Numbered from the stretch's first letter, positions 8,412 through 20,972 are shown. The stretch is 64,000 bases of DNA from Pseudomonas putida (GCA_029953615.1 CP124529.1:1302001-1366000), one strand, 5' to 3'. Notes: generated by a model from the sequence alone, not told the origin. Program-made: numbers and translations.

Positions 8412-8594
8412 ATGAAACATCTGACATTACTCAGTGCTCTGCTGTTATCAGGGTGCAGCGGTGAGCGCCTCCTAATACTTCCTGACCGTGAGCATGAAAA
8501 ATTCAGCTGTGATATGGACCCCTACAAACAGGGGTGCGAACGGATGAAAGACTACCAAGAGCACTTCCGATTGATAAAAACACCCGTGAAGTGA
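8412..8594 (+). CDS. Small predicted lipoprotein of unknown function
   Basis: A 60-residue protein. Residues 1-14 form a short lipoprotein signal (MKHLTLLSALLLSG) with lipobox LLSGC, so Cys15 would be lipidated. The mature part is about 46 residues, charged, with two further Cys (at about 34 and 42) that could form a disulfide. AGGAG lies at good distance before ATG 8412. No family is recognised. It sits in the same lower-GC patch as the lectin gene but on the other strand, and a functional link is not shown. Confidence 0.6.
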   Translation: MKHLTLLSALLLSGCSGERLLILPDREHEKFSCDMDPYKQGCERMKDYQEHFRLIKTPVK

Positions 8595-8701
8595 TGCTGC
8601 GCAAGTCACTTCAACCGTTCAAACGAAACGGAACTGCCAGCGACAGCCTCACGCTTTGCGCGGTTACTATCCTATGAAGTGTCTGTACAGATCGTGGCTA
8701 T

Positions 8702-8752
8702 GCTGGGGCTGCTGCGCAGCCCATCGCGACACAAGGCCGCTCCTACAAGGGG
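8702..8752. repeat. Single REP-like unit, family C
   Basis: One GGGGCTGCTGCGCAGCCC hairpin followed by ATCGCGACACAAGGCCGCTC, which is a single arm of the family C pairs seen elsewhere in the window. No facing copy is present. Confidence 0.7.
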
Positions 8753-8776
8753 CCGCGCACGCAAGTCGGGCAAAAA

Positions 8777-8804
8777 CAAAAAACCCCGCCGAAGCGGGGT
8801 TTTT
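8777..8804 (-). terminator. Terminator of cysD-cysNC (two-way shape)
   Basis: ACCCCGC-CGAA-GCGGGGT forms a seven-pair stem, with an A run on the left and a T run on the right. On the minus strand it has a TTCG loop and a run of six T, directly after the cysNC stop. It could also stop plus-strand transcription from the lipoprotein gene. Confidence 0.9.
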
Positions 8805-8819
8805 CTTGCAAGCCAGTGC

Positions 8820-10721
8820 TTAGATCGCACCACGCTGACGCAGCAGCTCCAGCACCTGTTTGACGCCCTCGTCCACACTGGTGGACTGGGTATCGATCAC
8901 CAGGTCGGCATCCAGCGGCACATCGTACGGGAAGCTTTCGCCCGGGATGTTGTCGCCACCGGCAGCGTACAGGCCTTGCGGGTCGCGCTCGCGGCAGGCC
9001 AGCGGCGAGGCCTGGACGTAGACAGTCAGCAGGCGCTCCTTGCCGATCAGCGCCTTGGCCTGCTCACGGCCCTCGGCATCCGGAGCCACGAACGCGGCCA
9101 GGGTCAGCAGGCCGGCTTCGTTGAACTGGCGCGCCACATGGGCGGCGCGGCGCCAGTTCTCGGTGCGGCCGGCGCGGTCCTGTGGCAGGCCCTTGTTCAG
9201 GTCGTGACGCAGGTTCTGGCCGTCGAGTACGTAGACCGCACGGCCCATGTCGAACAGCTTGCGCTCCACGGCGTAGGCCAGGGTGCTCTTGCCAGCGCCG
9301 GACAGGCCGCTGAACAGCACGGTGGCAGGCTGCTGGCCGAAGCGCAGGGCGCGCTCTTCGGTAGCCACATGGCACAGCTTGCCATGATGACCGGTGCTGC
9401 CGTGCGGCAACACTGGCGGGGCGATGATCATGCCCGCGCCAACGGTGCCGTTGGTCAGGCGGTCGATGACGATGAACGCACCGGTGGTGCGGTTGCTGTC
9501 GTAACCGTCGAGGGCGATCGAGGCATCCAGGGACACCTTGACGCGGCCGATCTCGTTCAGTTGCAGCGCGCTGGCAGCGCCCTGCTCCAAGGTGTTCACA
9601 TCGACCTTGTGGGTAATACTGGCAATCGAGCCCGGCACGTAGCTGGTAGCGCGCTTGATGTCGTACTTCTTGCCCGGGAGCATCGGCTCCTCGGCCATCC
9701 ACACCAGCATGGCGTCGAACTGGTCGGTGACCGGCGGGACGTTGTCGGCATGCACCAGCAGGTCACCACGGGAGATGTCGATCTCGTCTTCCATGGTCAG
9801 GGTCACTGCCTGGCCAGGGCCTGCGTTTTCAAGTTCACCTTCATAGGTGACGATGGACTTGACGCGGCTGCTCTTGCCCGACGGCAGCACGACGATTTCG
9901 TCCCCCTTGTGCACCACGCCGCTGGCGATGGTGCCGGCAAAGCCACGGAAGTTCAGGTTCGGACGGTTGACGTACTGCACCGGGAAGCGCAGGTCAGTGA
10001 AGTTGCGGTCGGCCGACACCTCGACGGTTTCGAGAATTTCCATCAGCGTCGGGCCGGCGTACCACGGCGACTGCTCGCTATGGTTGACCACGTTGTCACC
10101 CTTGAGCGCCGACATCGGCACAAAGTGCAGGCTGCTCGGGGTCAGGTTGATGGCTTCGGCGAACTTCAGGTAGTCGGCCTTGATCGATTCGAACACGCCT
10201 TCATCGAAGCCCTTGAGGTCCATCTTGTTGACCGCGACCACGATATGCTTGATGCCCAGCAACGAAGCAATATAGCTGTGGCGGCGGGTCTGGGTCTGCA
10301 CGCCGTAGCGGGCGTCGACCAGGATGATCGCCAGGTCGCAGGTGGACGCACCGGTAGCCATGTTGCGGGTGTACTGCTCGTGGCCCGGGGTGTCGGCAAT
10401 GATGAACTTGCGCTTGGCGGTGGAGAAGTAGCGGTAGGCGACATCGATGGTGATGCCCTGCTCGCGCTCGGCCTGCAGGCCGTCGACCAGCAGCGCCAGG
10501 TCGACTTCTTCGCCGGTGGTACCGACTTTCTTCGAATCACGGGTGATGGCCTCGAGGTGGTCCTCGTAGATCATCTTCGAGTCGTGCAGCAGGCGCCCGA
10601 TCAGGGTGCTCTTGCCGTCGTCGACGTTGCCGCAGGTCAGGAAGCGCAGCAGTTCCTTGCGCTCGTGCTGGGCCAGGTAGGCGAGGATGTCCTCGCTGAT
10701 CAGATCAGATTGGTGCGACAT
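8820..10721 (-). CDS. cysNC: Bifunctional sulfate adenylyltransferase subunit 1 / adenylylsulfate kinase
   Basis: A 633-residue fusion for sulfate activation. The N-terminal part (about 1-450) is the CysN GTPase, with P-loop GNVDDGKS near 31-38, DTPGHEQY, and NKMD. With CysD it makes adenosine phosphosulfate (APS) from ATP and sulfate, driven by GTP hydrolysis. The C-terminal part (about 455-633) is APS kinase CysC, with P-loop GLSGAGKS near 469-476, [13 protein letters not shown], and [13 protein letters not shown]. It makes PAPS. The fusion is normal for Pseudomonas. It starts 15 bases after cysD, so the two form an operon ending at the 8777-8804 terminator. CysB control is expected from the family but no site was identified. 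Confidence 0.95.
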   Translation of the reverse strand: MSHQSDLISEDILAYLAQHERKELLRFLTCGNVDDGKSTLIGRLLHDSKMIYEDHLEAITRDSKKVGTTGEEVDLALLVDGLQAEREQGITIDVAYRYFSTAKRKFIIADTPGHEQYTRNMATGASTCDLAIILVDARYGVQTQTRRHSYIASLLGIKHIVVAVNKMDLKGFDEGVFESIKADYLKFAEAINLTPSSLHFVPMSALKGDNVVNHSEQSPWYAGPTLMEILETVEVSADRNFTDLRFPVQYVNRPNLNFRGFAGTIASGVVHKGDEIVVLPSGKSSRVKSIVTYEGELENAGPGQAVTLTMEDEIDISRGDLLVHADNVPPVTDQFDAMLVWMAEEPMLPGKKYDIKRATSYVPGSIASITHKVDVNTLEQGAASALQLNEIGRVKVSLDASIALDGYDSNRTTGAFIVIDRLTNGTVGAGMIIAPPVLPHGSTGHHGKLCHVATEERALRFGQQPATVLFSGLSGAGKSTLAYAVERKLFDMGRAVYVLDGQNLRHDLNKGLPQDRAGRTENWRRAAHVARQFNEAGLLTLAAFVAPDAEGREQAKALIGKERLLTVYVQASPLACRERDPQGLYAAGGDNIPGESFPYDVPLDADLVIDTQSTSVDEGVKQVLELLRQRGAI

Positions 10722-10736
10722 GGAGTAACCCTGAAA

Positions 10737-11654
10737 TTAGAAGTAGCCTTGGCGTTTCTTGTCTTCCATGGAACCGGCGCCATCGTGGTCGATGACACGG
10801 CCCTGACGTTCGGACGTACGGGTCAGGAGCATTTCCTGGATGATGTCCGTCAGGGTCTCGGCTTCCGACTCGACAGCACCCGTCAACGGGTAGCAGCCGA
10901 GGGTACGGAAACGCACCTTCTTCTTGACGATGCGCGCTTTCTCTTCATCGGTGAGATGTTCGAGGATGCGCTCGTCGTCGATCATGATCAGGGTGCCGTT
11001 CTTCTCGATCACTTCACGCTCGGCGGCGAAGTACAGCGGCACGATCGGGATGCCTTCGAGGTAGATGTACTGCCAGATGTCCAGCTCGGTCCAGTTCGAC
11101 AGCGGGAAGACGCGGATCGACTCGCCCTTGTTGACCTTGCCGTTGTACACGTTCCACAGCTCGGGGCGCTGATTCTTCGGGTCCCAGCGGTGCTTGCTGT
11201 CACGGAACGAGTACACGCGCTCCTTGGCCCGCGACTTCTCTTCGTCGCGGCGCGCGCCACCGAAGGCGGCATCGAAACCATGCTTGTCCAGCGCCTGCTT
11301 CAGGCCTTGGGTCTTCATGATGTCGGTGTGCTTGGAGCTGCCATGGGTGAACGGGTTGATACCCTGCGCCACACCCTCGGGGTTGACGTGGGTGATCAGC
11401 TCCAGGCCCATTTCCTCGACCATCTTGTCGCGGAAGCTGTACATCTCCTGGAATTTCCATTGAGTGTCGACGTGCATCACCGGGAACGGCAGCTTGCCCG
11501 GGAAGAAGGCCTTGCGCGCCAGATGCAGCATCACGGCGGAATCCTTGCCGATCGAGTACAGCATCACCGGGTTGTCGAACTCGGCGGCCACCTCGCGGAT
11601 GATGTGGATGCTTTCCGCCTCCAGCTGTTTCAAGTGCGTCAGTTTGTCGACCAT
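10737..11654 (-). CDS. cysD: Sulfate adenylyltransferase subunit 2
   Basis: A 305-residue catalytic subunit of ATP sulfurylase, of the PP-loop ATP pyrophosphatase superfamily. It forms APS together with the CysN half of the next gene. The PP-loop reads [13 protein letters not shown] near residues 33-45, a normal variant of [21 protein letters not shown] and the C-terminal [18 protein letters not shown] segment are family hallmarks. ATG 11654 opens with [18 protein letters not shown], as in other Pseudomonas. It is the first gene of the cysD-cysNC operon. A small perfect hairpin (ACGGCC-TGCG-GGCCGT, 11682-11697) lies in its leader. Confidence 0.95.
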   Translation of the reverse strand: MVDKLTHLKQLEAESIHIIREVAAEFDNPVMLYSIGKDSAVMLHLARKAFFPGKLPFPVMHVDTQWKFQEMYSFRDKMVEEMGLELITHVNPEGVAQGINPFTHGSSKHTDIMKTQGLKQALDKHGFDAAFGGARRDEEKSRAKERVYSFRDSKHRWDPKNQRPELWNVYNGKVNKGESIRVFPLSNWTELDIWQYIYLEGIPIVPLYFAAEREVIEKNGTLIMIDDERILEHLTDEEKARIVKKKVRFRTLGCYPLTGAVESEAETLTDIIQEMLLTRTSERQGRVIDHDGAGSMEDKKRQGYF

Positions 11655-11807
11655 GGCTACTCACGAAAAACGATCTTATGGACGGCCTGCGGGCCGTGTT
11701 CGAGCGAATCACTCTACCACAGCGGCTGCTTCTATTTAGGAGGCTGGCTAGATCGAAAAAGTCTAACGATATGACTGGGGGTTTGGGGTGGGACTGGGCC
11801 GCTCTAC

Positions 11808-11880
11808 GGCCCTTCGCGGGCATGCCCGCTCCCACAGGTGCAGCGCAGCCCTGGTGGGAGCGGGCGTGCCCGCGAAGAAG
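11808..11880. repeat. REP inverted pair, family A (short spacer)
   Basis: Facing family A units with only about 24 bases between them, in the gap between the nif3-like gene and cysD. Confidence 0.85.
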
Positions 11881-11892
11881 GCGGCGCCGATG

Positions 11893-12652
11893 TCAGATCG
11901 GGTTCGGGCAATCGATGAACAGGTGCTCCACGGCAAACCGCCGCGCCAGGTAATCACCCAGCGCCTGCACCCCATAGCGCTCGGTAGCATGGTGACCGGC
12001 GGCAATGAAGCTGACACCATTCTCGCGGGCACTATGATAGGTCTGCTCCGACGCCTCGCCGGTCAGGTACAGGTCCACCCCGGCCGCGATCGCCGTGTCG
12101 ATGTAGCCCTGCCCGCCCCCGGTGCACCAGCCGACCCGACTGATCATCTGCTCGCCTTCGACCAGCAACGGTTCACGCCCCAGCACCTCCCGCACCCGTC
12201 GGGCGAAGTCGCGCGCGGTCACGGGCTCGGCCAGCGAGCCGACCAGCCCGACCACCTTGGGGTTCTCCGGGTCCAGTGGCCCTTCGACGGTGATGTCCAA
12301 CTGCCGCGCCAGTTGCACGTTGTTGCCCACGTCCGGGTGCACGTCCAGCGGCAGGTGGAACGCCAGCAGGCTGATGTCGTTGTTCAACAGGGTCTTCAGC
12401 CGGCGCTGGCGAATGCCGGTGACGCACGGGTTCTCACCCTTCCAGAAGTAACCATGGTGCACCAGCACCAGGTCGGCCTCGGCCTCGACTGCCGCAATCC
12501 AGCAATGCCTGGCTGGCGGTGACACCGCTGACGATGCGGCTGACCTGCGGCCGGCCCTCGACTTGCAGGCCGTTGGGGCAATAATCCTGGATCCTCGCGC
12601 TGCCCAGGTAACGCTCGGCTTCCTCGACCAGGGTGTTCAGAGCGACGGCCAT
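11893..12652 (-). pseudogene. Nif3-like dinuclear metal center protein (YbgI family), frame broken by one extra base
   Basis: Nif3/YbgI proteins are hexameric cytosolic proteins with a two-metal site; their job is unclear (GTP cyclohydrolase I type 2 in some annotations). The first frame starts at ATG 12652 (GAGGAG upstream) and reads [12 protein letters not shown], then [12 protein letters not shown], after which it becomes nonsense. The second frame continues [18 protein letters not shown] to the true end (AAGHHATERYGVQALG, then LFIDCPNPI). Dropping one T from GATTGCGG near 12494-12498 joins them as [12 protein letters not shown] and gives 252 residues, close to the family's 247-252. The metal ligands HHGYFW and GHHATE are both present. 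The cause is a sequencing error or a recent mutation. Confidence 0.85.
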
Positions 12653-12818
12653 GAAAATCTCCTCGAAATCTGCGCTTTTCTCGGGCACAACGCCCATGCA
12701 ACGCCCGTATAATGCCGGCCATTATGAGCCGTCGCCGGCACTGGGGGAACCGGTGTATGATCGCGCGCGCTCATGCCCGACCGCGCGGCCACCACCCCGC
12801 TCTTTCCAGGATTCATTC

Positions 12819-13979
<1,161 letters not shown>

Positions 13980-13984
13980 AAAAC

Positions 13985-14092
13985 GGGGCCGCTTTGCGGC
14001 CCTTCGCGGGCACGCCCGCTCCCACAGTGATAACACCGGCCTCAAGCCCTGTGCAGTACCTGTGGGAGCGGGCGTGCCCGCGAAGGGGCCCC
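13985..14092. repeat. REP inverted pair, family A, with GGGGCCGC hairpin
   Basis: Facing family A units between the convergent algW and aapP genes, preceded by GGGGCCGCTTTGCGGCCC. It fills almost the whole gap and may act as the transcript end of both operons. Confidence 0.85.
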
Positions 14093-14099
14093 TACAGCA

Positions 14100-14864
14100 T
14101 CAATGCAGGATCTGGCTCAGGAACAACTTGGTCCGGTCACTGCGCGGCCGGTCGAAGAAGTCATCCGGTGCCGCCTGTTCGACGATCTCGCCCTTGTCCA
14201 TGAAGATCACCCGGTTCGCCACGGTCCGGGCAAAGCCCATCTCGTGGGTCACGCAGAGCATGGTCATGCCATCCTCGGCCAGGCCCACCATGGTATCGAG
14301 CACTTCCTTGACCATTTCCGGGTCCAGCGCCGAGGTCGGTTCGTCGAACAGCATGATCTTCGGCTTCATGCACAACGCACGGGCAATCGCCACACGCTGC
14401 TGCTGGCCACCGGACAACTGCCCCGGGTACTTGTGCGCCTGCTCCAGAATACGCACCCGCTCCAGGTAGTGCATGGCGATTTCCTCGGCCTTGCGCCGTG
14501 GCATCTTGCGCACCCACATCGGCGCCAGGGTGCAGTTCTCCAGGATGCTCAGGTGCGGGAACAGGTTGAAGTGCTGGAACACCATGCCGACCTCGCGGCG
14601 GATCGCTTCGATCTGCTTGAGGTCGTTGGTCAGCTCCACACCATCGACCACGATGCGCCCCTGCTGGTGCTCTTCCAGGCGGTTGAGGCAACGGATGGTG
14701 GTGGACTTGCCCGAGCCGGACGGCCCGCACAGTACGATACGCTCGCCCTGGCGCACGTTCAGGTTGATGTCCTTGAGCACATGGAACTGGCCGTACCACT
14801 TGTTAACGCCCTGCATCTGGATGATGCCTTCGGGGCCGGCAGGCTGCTTGATCGCTTCACTCAT
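14100..14864 (-). CDS. aapP: Amino-acid ABC transporter ATP-binding protein
   Basis: A 254-residue cytosolic ATPase of the polar amino-acid uptake (PAAT) family. Walker A is GPSGSGKST (about 48-56), the signature is LSGGQQQR, Walker B is [13 protein letters not shown], and the switch His is in CVTHEMGF. It powers the AapQ-AapM permease pair. It is the last gene of aapJQMP, 10 bases after aapM. By analogy with Rhizobium Aap and P. putida usage the substrates are L-amino acids in general, including glutamate and aspartate. Confidence 0.92.
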   Translation of the reverse strand: MSEAIKQPAGPEGIIQMQGVNKWYGQFHVLKDINLNVRQGERIVLCGPSGSGKSTTIRCLNRLEEHQQGRIVVDGVELTNDLKQIEAIRREVGMVFQHFNLFPHLSILENCTLAPMWVRKMPRRKAEEIAMHYLERVRILEQAHKYPGQLSGGQQQRVAIARALCMKPKIMLFDEPTSALDPEMVKEVLDTMVGLAEDGMTMLCVTHEMGFARTVANRVIFMDKGEIVEQAAPDDFFDRPRSDRTKLFLSQILH

Positions 14865-14874
14865 TTCGAAACTC

Positions 14875-15972
14875 CTAACGCTTGTGGCCAGTGTCCAGCT
14901 TGCGCTCCAGATGCATGGAGTAGCGGGACATACCGAAACAGAAAATCCAGAACACCAGGGCGGCGAACACGTAGCCCTCGGTGGCCATGCCCAGCCAGGC
15001 AGGGTCGGCGGCGGCTTGCTTGACGCTGTTCAGCAGGTCGAACAGGCCGATGATGATCACCAGGCTGGTGTCTTTGAACAGGGCAATGAAGGTGTTGACG
15101 ATGCCGGGGATCACCAGCTTGAGCGCCTGCGGCAGGATCACCAGGCCCATCGCCCGCCAGTAGCCCAGGCCCATGGCCGCAGCGGCTTCATACTGGCCCT
15201 TGGGGATGGCCTGCAGGCCGCCCCGCACCACCTCGGCAATGTACGCCGACTGGAACAGGATCACGCCGATCATCGCCCGCAGCAGCTTGTCGAAGCTCAT
15301 GCCCTCGGGCAGGAACAACGGCAGCATCACCGACGACATGAACAGCACAGTGATCAACGGCACGCCGCGCCAGAACTCGATGAAGGTTACGCATACCACC
15401 TTCACTGCCGGCATCCGTGAACGCCGGCCAAGGGCCAGCAGGATGCCCAGTGGCAAGGCGCCGACGATACCCACGGTGGCAATCACCAAGGTCAGCATCA
15501 GCCCGCCCCACTGGCTGGTCGCTACGTTTTCCAGGCCCAGGACGCCCCCATGCAGCAGGGTGTAGGCCAGCACCGGGTACAGCACCAGGAAGCCCAGGCC
15601 GTAGAAGGCCTTGCGCGGGAAGCGCTTGATGAACAGTGGCGCGGCGCCGAGCACGGCAAGCCATACGGTCAGGTCCACGCGCCAGCGCAACTCGGCCGGG
15701 TAGTAGCCGTACATGAACTGGCCGAAGCGCTGCTGCACGAACACCCAGCAGGCGCCTTCCTTGGTGCAGTCGGCGCGGGTGGTGCCGACCCAGTTGGCGT
15801 CAAGCAACGCCCACTGCAGCAACGGCGGCACGATCAGCCACACCAGGTAGATGGCGAACAGGGTCAGCAGCGTGTTGAGCCAGCTGGAGAACAGATTGGC
15901 ACGCATCCATGCGAGCACGCCGACGGTTTTCACCGGTGGCGGCATATCGGGTTTGAAAACATGGGCATTCAC
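14875..15972 (-). CDS. aapM: Amino-acid ABC transporter permease AapM
   Basis: A 365-residue inner-membrane permease. The BPD_transp_1 core is in the C-terminal half, with [13 protein letters not shown], an EAA-type loop [23 protein letters not shown], and several membrane segments on both sides. The long N-terminal region with an extra periplasmic loop containing paired Cys (about 75-85) is typical of AapM. The start is GTG 15972 with GAGG at good spacing, giving [13 protein letters not shown]. An in-frame start ten codons upstream would overlap aapQ by 20 bases and lacks a ribosome site. It lies 10 bases after aapQ. Confidence 0.9.
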   Translation of the reverse strand: MNAHVFKPDMPPPVKTVGVLAWMRANLFSSWLNTLLTLFAIYLVWLIVPPLLQWALLDANWVGTTRADCTKEGACWVFVQQRFGQFMYGYYPAELRWRVDLTVWLAVLGAAPLFIKRFPRKAFYGLGFLVLYPVLAYTLLHGGVLGLENVATSQWGGLMLTLVIATVGIVGALPLGILLALGRRSRMPAVKVVCVTFIEFWRGVPLITVLFMSSVMLPLFLPEGMSFDKLLRAMIGVILFQSAYIAEVVRGGLQAIPKGQYEAAAAMGLGYWRAMGLVILPQALKLVIPGIVNTFIALFKDTSLVIIIGLFDLLNSVKQAAADPAWLGMATEGYVFAALVFWIFCFGMSRYSMHLERKLDTGHKR

Positions 15973-15982
15973 GGGCGTATCC

Positions 15983-17161
15983 TCACCGCTCGATAAGCGC
16001 AATGCGCTTGTTGTACCAGTTCATCAGCAGCGAAATGCTGATGCTGATGGCGAGATAGACACTCATGGTGATGGCGATCACCTCGATGGCCTGGCCGGTC
16101 TGGTTGAGCACGGTACCGGCGAACAGCGAGACCATTTCCGGGTAGCCGATACCGGCCGCCAGCGATGAGTTCTTCGCCAGGTTCAGGTACTGGCTGGTCA
16201 GCGGCGGAATGATCACCCGCAGAGCCTGGGGGATGATCACTTTGCGCAGGGTCGGGCCCTCGCGCAGGCCCAGCGAGCGCGCGGCCTCGGTCTGGCCATG
16301 GCTGACCGAACGGATACCGGAGCGCACGATCTCGGCGATGAACGCTGCGGTATAGATGGTCAACGCCAGGGTCAGCGCCAGCAGCTCGGGGATCAGCACC
16401 CAGCCGCCGACGAAGTTGAATCCTTTCAATTGCGGCACTTCCCAGTGCACCGGGGTGCCGAACAGCAGTACGCAAACGCCGGGAATGGCGATGAACAACG
16501 CCAGCCCCACCCAGAACTTGTGGAACGGTACACCGGTCTCGTCGAAGCGCTTGTTGGCAAAGCGCACCATTACCACGATGGCCAGCAGTGCCATGACCAG
16601 GGCCACGACGAACGGCCAGAAGCCTTCGGCCATGGACGCGCCGGGCATGTTCAGGCCACGGTTGCTGATAAAGAAGGTGTCGTCGATATTGATGCTGCCG
16701 CGCGGTCCCGGCAGGGTCAGGAACACGGCGAAATACCAGAACAGGATCTGCAACAACGGCGGGATATTGCGGAAGGTTTCCACATACACGGTCGCCAGCT
16801 TGTTGATCATCCAGTTTGGCGACAGCCGCGCCACACCGATGATGAAGCCGAGGAGGGTCGCCAGCACCACGCCGATGAAGGTCACCAGCAGGGTGTTGAG
16901 CAGGCCGATGACGAACACCCGCGCATAGCTGTCGGATTCCACATAGGGGATCAGGTGCTGGGCGATGCCGAAGCCGGCACTGCGGTCGAGGAAGTCGAAG
17001 CCCGAGGTGATGCCCCGGTGTTGCAGGTTGGTTTGCGTGTTGTGGAACAAATACCAGCCCAGACCGACCACGAAGACTATCGTGAGAATCTGGAACAGCC
17101 ACGCGCGCACACGTGGATCGCTCAGGGATAACCCCTTTTGTGCGCCAATTCGATTTTGCAT
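15983..17161 (-). CDS. aapQ: Amino-acid ABC transporter permease AapQ
   Basis: A 392-residue inner-membrane permease that pairs with AapM. The N-terminus (MQNRIGAQKGLSLSDPRVRA) is followed by a first membrane helix at about 25-42 and a long periplasmic stretch. The C-terminal BPD_transp_1 core has AFIAEIVRSGIRSVSHGQTE and the EAA loop EAARSLGLREGPTLRKVIIP. The first gene after the binding protein aapJ, it is separated from it by a strong hairpin (17193-17219) that can lower permease output relative to the binding protein. Confidence 0.92.
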   Translation of the reverse strand: MQNRIGAQKGLSLSDPRVRAWLFQILTIVFVVGLGWYLFHNTQTNLQHRGITSGFDFLDRSAGFGIAQHLIPYVESDSYARVFVIGLLNTLLVTFIGVVLATLLGFIIGVARLSPNWMINKLATVYVETFRNIPPLLQILFWYFAVFLTLPGPRGSINIDDTFFISNRGLNMPGASMAEGFWPFVVALVMALLAIVVMVRFANKRFDETGVPFHKFWVGLALFIAIPGVCVLLFGTPVHWEVPQLKGFNFVGGWVLIPELLALTLALTIYTAAFIAEIVRSGIRSVSHGQTEAARSLGLREGPTLRKVIIPQALRVIIPPLTSQYLNLAKNSSLAAGIGYPEMVSLFAGTVLNQTGQAIEVIAITMSVYLAISISISLLMNWYNKRIALIER

Positions 17162-17192
17162 GAAGTGCCCCGGACAGTAGGGTTCCGAACAG

Positions 17193-17219
17193 CCTGCGGC
17201 GGCGGGATGCCGCCGCAGG
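17193..17219 (-). terminator. Attenuator/stabiliser hairpin between aapJ and aapQ
   Basis: CCTGCGGCGGC and GCCGCCGCAGG form a perfect 11-pair GC-rich stem around a five-base loop. There is no T run. Its place right after a binding-protein gene fits the known use of such hairpins to protect the upstream message and lower downstream expression. Confidence 0.65.
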
Positions 17220-17228
17220 GTGCAGCCA

Positions 17229-18257
17229 TCAGCGCACAGGTGGCGCGTACTGGATGCCGCCGTTGTTCCACAGGGCGTTCATGCCACGGTCGATCTTCAG
17301 GTCGGTGCTCTGGCCCAGGTTCTTCTCGAACACTTCGCCGTAGTTACCGACTTGCTTCACGATTTGCACTACCCAGTCCTTGGGCAGCTTGAGGTCCTTG
17401 CCGTACTCGCCATCCGCGCCCAGCAGGCGGGCGACGTCCGGGTTCTTGGTGCTTTTGGCTTCGGCCTCGACGTTCTTCGAGGTGATGCCCGCCTCTTCGG
17501 CGTTGAGCATGGCGAACAGGGTCCACTTGACGATGCTGAACCATTCTTCGTCGCCTTTACGCACCACCGGGCCGAGCGGTTCCTTGGAGATGGTTTCCGG
17601 CAGTACCACGTACTCGGTCGGCGCGGCCAGCTTGGAGCGCTGGGCGAACAACTGCGACTTGTCCGAGGTCAGCACGTCGCAACGGCCCGATTCCAGCGAT
17701 TTGGCGCTTTCGTCGGAGGTGTCGAAGGTGATAGGGGTGTATTTAAGGCCATTGGCGCGGAAGTAGTCCGACACGTTCAGCTCGGTGGTGGTACCGGCCT
17801 GGATGCAGATGGTCGCGCCATCGAGCTCCTTGGCGCTGGATACCCCCAGCTTCTTGTTGGCCAGGAAGCCAACGCCGTCGTAATAGGTAACCCCGGCGAA
17901 CACAAGGCCCATGCCGGCATCACGCGAGCTGGTCCAGGTGGTGTTGCGCGACAGCACGTCGACTTCGCCCGACTGCAGGGCGGTGAAGCGTTCCTTGGCG
18001 TTGAGCTGGCTGAACTTGACCTTGCTGGCGTCACCGAACACGGCGGCGGCCACAGCGCGGCACACGTCGGCGTCGATACCAACGATCTTGCCCTGCGCAT
18101 CAGGTACCGAGAAGCCTGGAAGACCGTCGCTCACGCCACACTGGACGAAGCCCTTCTTCTTTACCGCATCGAGGGTGGCGCCGGCCTGGGCGTTGCTCAC
18201 GGCGCCCAGCGCAGCGGCAGCGGTCAGGACTGCCAGGGTGGTTTTCAACATCTTCAT
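17229..18257 (-). CDS. aapJ: General L-amino-acid ABC transporter, periplasmic binding protein
   Basis: A 342-residue solute-binding protein of family 3. Residues 1-25 are a Sec signal (MKMLKTTLAVLTAAAALGAV, cut after NAQA). The mature start is GATLDAVKKKGFVQCGVSDG. GFSVPDAQGKIVGIDADVCRAVA and the LVFAGVTYYDGVGF region are typical of AapJ. ATG 18257 has GGAGGT at ideal spacing. It is the first gene of the operon, with a sigma-54-type promoter at 18437-18452 in its upstream region, which fits nitrogen or acidic-amino-acid control. Confidence 0.94.
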   Translation of the reverse strand: MKMLKTTLAVLTAAAALGAVSNAQAGATLDAVKKKGFVQCGVSDGLPGFSVPDAQGKIVGIDADVCRAVAAAVFGDASKVKFSQLNAKERFTALQSGEVDVLSRNTTWTSSRDAGMGLVFAGVTYYDGVGFLANKKLGVSSAKELDGATICIQAGTTTELNVSDYFRANGLKYTPITFDTSDESAKSLESGRCDVLTSDKSQLFAQRSKLAAPTEYVVLPETISKEPLGPVVRKGDEEWFSIVKWTLFAMLNAEEAGITSKNVEAEAKSTKNPDVARLLGADGEYGKDLKLPKDWVVQIVKQVGNYGEVFEKNLGQSTDLKIDRGMNALWNNGGIQYAPPVR

Positions 18258-19246
<989 letters not shown>

Positions 19247-19347
19247 GCCAAGGCAGCCTGTAGTTGTGAGGCTATTCCACTACGCCGCGCCTGAATCTTG
19301 CATTACACTGCCCGGCGTACATTCCTTAACCAGTTGATGAGACGATC

Positions 19348-20811
19348 GTGCTCAAGGCACTCAAGAAAATATTCGGCAAGGGAGACGACGCGCCACAGGC
19401 CGTCACTCCTGCTGCCAGCGCGACGCCGCCTGCACCCGCGCCCGCCAGCGAGGCCCGGCCCGCAGCAAAGCCGGCCGCCCCGCGCACCAACCCCACTGCC
19501 GAGGCTGAACAGCCTGCCGCCGTTACCCCAGCCAGCGAAAAGCCGGCCAAGGGCAAACCCCGCCGTGAGCGCAAGCCCAAGCCGCAGGCCAGCCTGTGGA
19601 AACCGGAAGACTTCGTGGTCGAGCCGCAGGAAGGCAAGACCCGCTTCCACGATTTCAAACTGTCCAATGAGCTGATGCACGCCATCCACGACCTGGGTTT
19701 CCCGTACTGTACGCCGATCCAGGCACAGGTACTGGGTTACACCCTGCGAGGCCAGGACGCCATCGGCCGGGCCCAGACCGGTACCGGCAAGACGGCGGCG
19801 TTCCTGATCTCGATCATTTCCCAGCTGCAGCAGACGCCGCCGCCGAAGGAACGCTACATGGGCGAGCCACGCGCGCTGATCATCGCGCCCACCCGTGAGC
19901 TGGTAGTGCAGATCGCCAAGGATGCCGTTGCCCTGACCAGGTACACCGGCCTGAACGTGATGAGCTTCGTCGGCGGCATGGACTTCGACAAGCAGCTCAA
20001 GGCCCTGGAAGCGCGCCACTGCGACATCCTGGTGGCAACCCCGGGCCGCCTTCTGGACTTCAACCAGCGCGGTGAGGTGCACCTGGACATGGTCGAGGTG
20101 ATGGTGCTGGACGAAGCCGACCGCATGCTCGACATGGGCTTCATCCCCCAGGTGCGCCAGATCATTCGCCAGACGCCGCCGAAAAGCGAGCGCCAGACCC
20201 TGCTGTTCTCCGCCACCTTCACCGACGACGTGATGAACCTGGCCAAGCAATGGACCACCAACCCGGCCATCGTCGAGATCGAGCCGGAAAACGTGGCCAG
20301 CGAAACGGTGGAGCAGCACGTGTATGCGGTGGCCGGCAGTGACAAGTACAAGCTGCTGTACAACCTGGTGACCCAGAACAAGTGGGAACGGGTAATGGTG
20401 TTTGCCAACCGCAAGGACGAGGTGCGGCGCATCGAGGAAAAACTGGTGCGCGACGGCATCAACGCCGCCCAGCTGTCGGGCGACGTGCCACAGCACAAGC
20501 GTATCCGCACCCTGGAGAGCTTCCGCGAAGGGCGCATTACCGTGCTGGTGGCTACCGACGTGGCCGGGCGTGGTATTCACATCGACGGCATCAGCCACGT
20601 GATCAACTTCACCCTGCCGGAAGACCCGGACGACTACGTGCACCGCATTGGCCGGACCGGCCGTGCGGGCACCAGCGGTGTATCGATCAGCTTTGCCGGT
20701 GAGGATGACTCGTACCAGCTGCCCGCGATCGAAGAGCTGCTGGGGCGCAAGATCAAGTGTGAAATGCCGCCGGACGAGCTGCTGAAGCCGGTGCCGCGCA
20801 AGCACCACTGA
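19348..20811 (+). CDS. rhlB: DEAD-box ATP-dependent RNA helicase RhlB
   Basis: A 487-residue helicase. Residues 1-85 are a low-complexity Ala/Pro/Lys tail with [10 protein letters not shown], expected to be disordered and to bind RNA or RNase E. The core follows: a Q motif near [10 protein letters not shown], motif I AQTGTGKT (about 142-149), PTRELV, DEAD in [13 protein letters not shown] (about 255-258), SATF, and the second domain with [13 protein letters not shown] and [10 protein letters not shown]. RhlB-type enzymes unwind RNA for the degradosome. The start is GTG 19348, the only candidate that gives the usual [12 protein letters not shown] opening. A REP pair follows the gene. Confidence 0.9.
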   Translation: MLKALKKIFGKGDDAPQAVTPAASATPPAPAPASEARPAAKPAAPRTNPTAEAEQPAAVTPASEKPAKGKPRRERKPKPQASLWKPEDFVVEPQEGKTRFHDFKLSNELMHAIHDLGFPYCTPIQAQVLGYTLRGQDAIGRAQTGTGKTAAFLISIISQLQQTPPPKERYMGEPRALIIAPTRELVVQIAKDAVALTRYTGLNVMSFVGGMDFDKQLKALEARHCDILVATPGRLLDFNQRGEVHLDMVEVMVLDEADRMLDMGFIPQVRQIIRQTPPKSERQTLLFSATFTDDVMNLAKQWTTNPAIVEIEPENVASETVEQHVYAVAGSDKYKLLYNLVTQNKWERVMVFANRKDEVRRIEEKLVRDGINAAQLSGDVPQHKRIRTLESFREGRITVLVATDVAGRGIHIDGISHVINFTLPEDPDDYVHRIGRTGRAGTSGVSISFAGEDDSYQLPAIEELLGRKIKCEMPPDELLKPVPRKHH

Positions 20812-20834
20812 TGATCCGAATGCTGGCACCGTCC

Positions 20835-20953
20835 CTGTAGGAGCGGCCTTGCGTCGCGAAAGGGCCGCATCGCGGCCCCAGCAATCTCTGCATTAATGCT
20901 GAAATCCTGGGGCCGCCATGCGGCCCTTTCGCGACACAAGGCCGCTCCTACAA
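20835..20953. repeat. REP inverted pair, family C, with GGGGCCG arms
   Basis: CTGTAGGAGCGGCCTTGCGT faces ACACAAGGCCGCTCCTACAAG, with inner AAGGGCCGCATCGCGGCCCC arms. It lies between the convergent rhlB and moaE genes and is the likely end region for both transcripts. Confidence 0.85.
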
Positions 20954-20972
20954 GAAATCGGCGCAGCCTTGG

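Noticed and set aside
11682..11697. Hairpin in the cysD leader as a riboswitch or attenuator
   Set aside because: It is only a six-pair stem with no alternative structure or T run. Too small to support regulation.
8679..11774. A 1031-codon open frame on the plus strand
   Set aside because: It is antisense to cysNC and cysD, which have full motifs. Long antisense frames are common in GC-rich DNA, and this one has no ribosome site or protein features.
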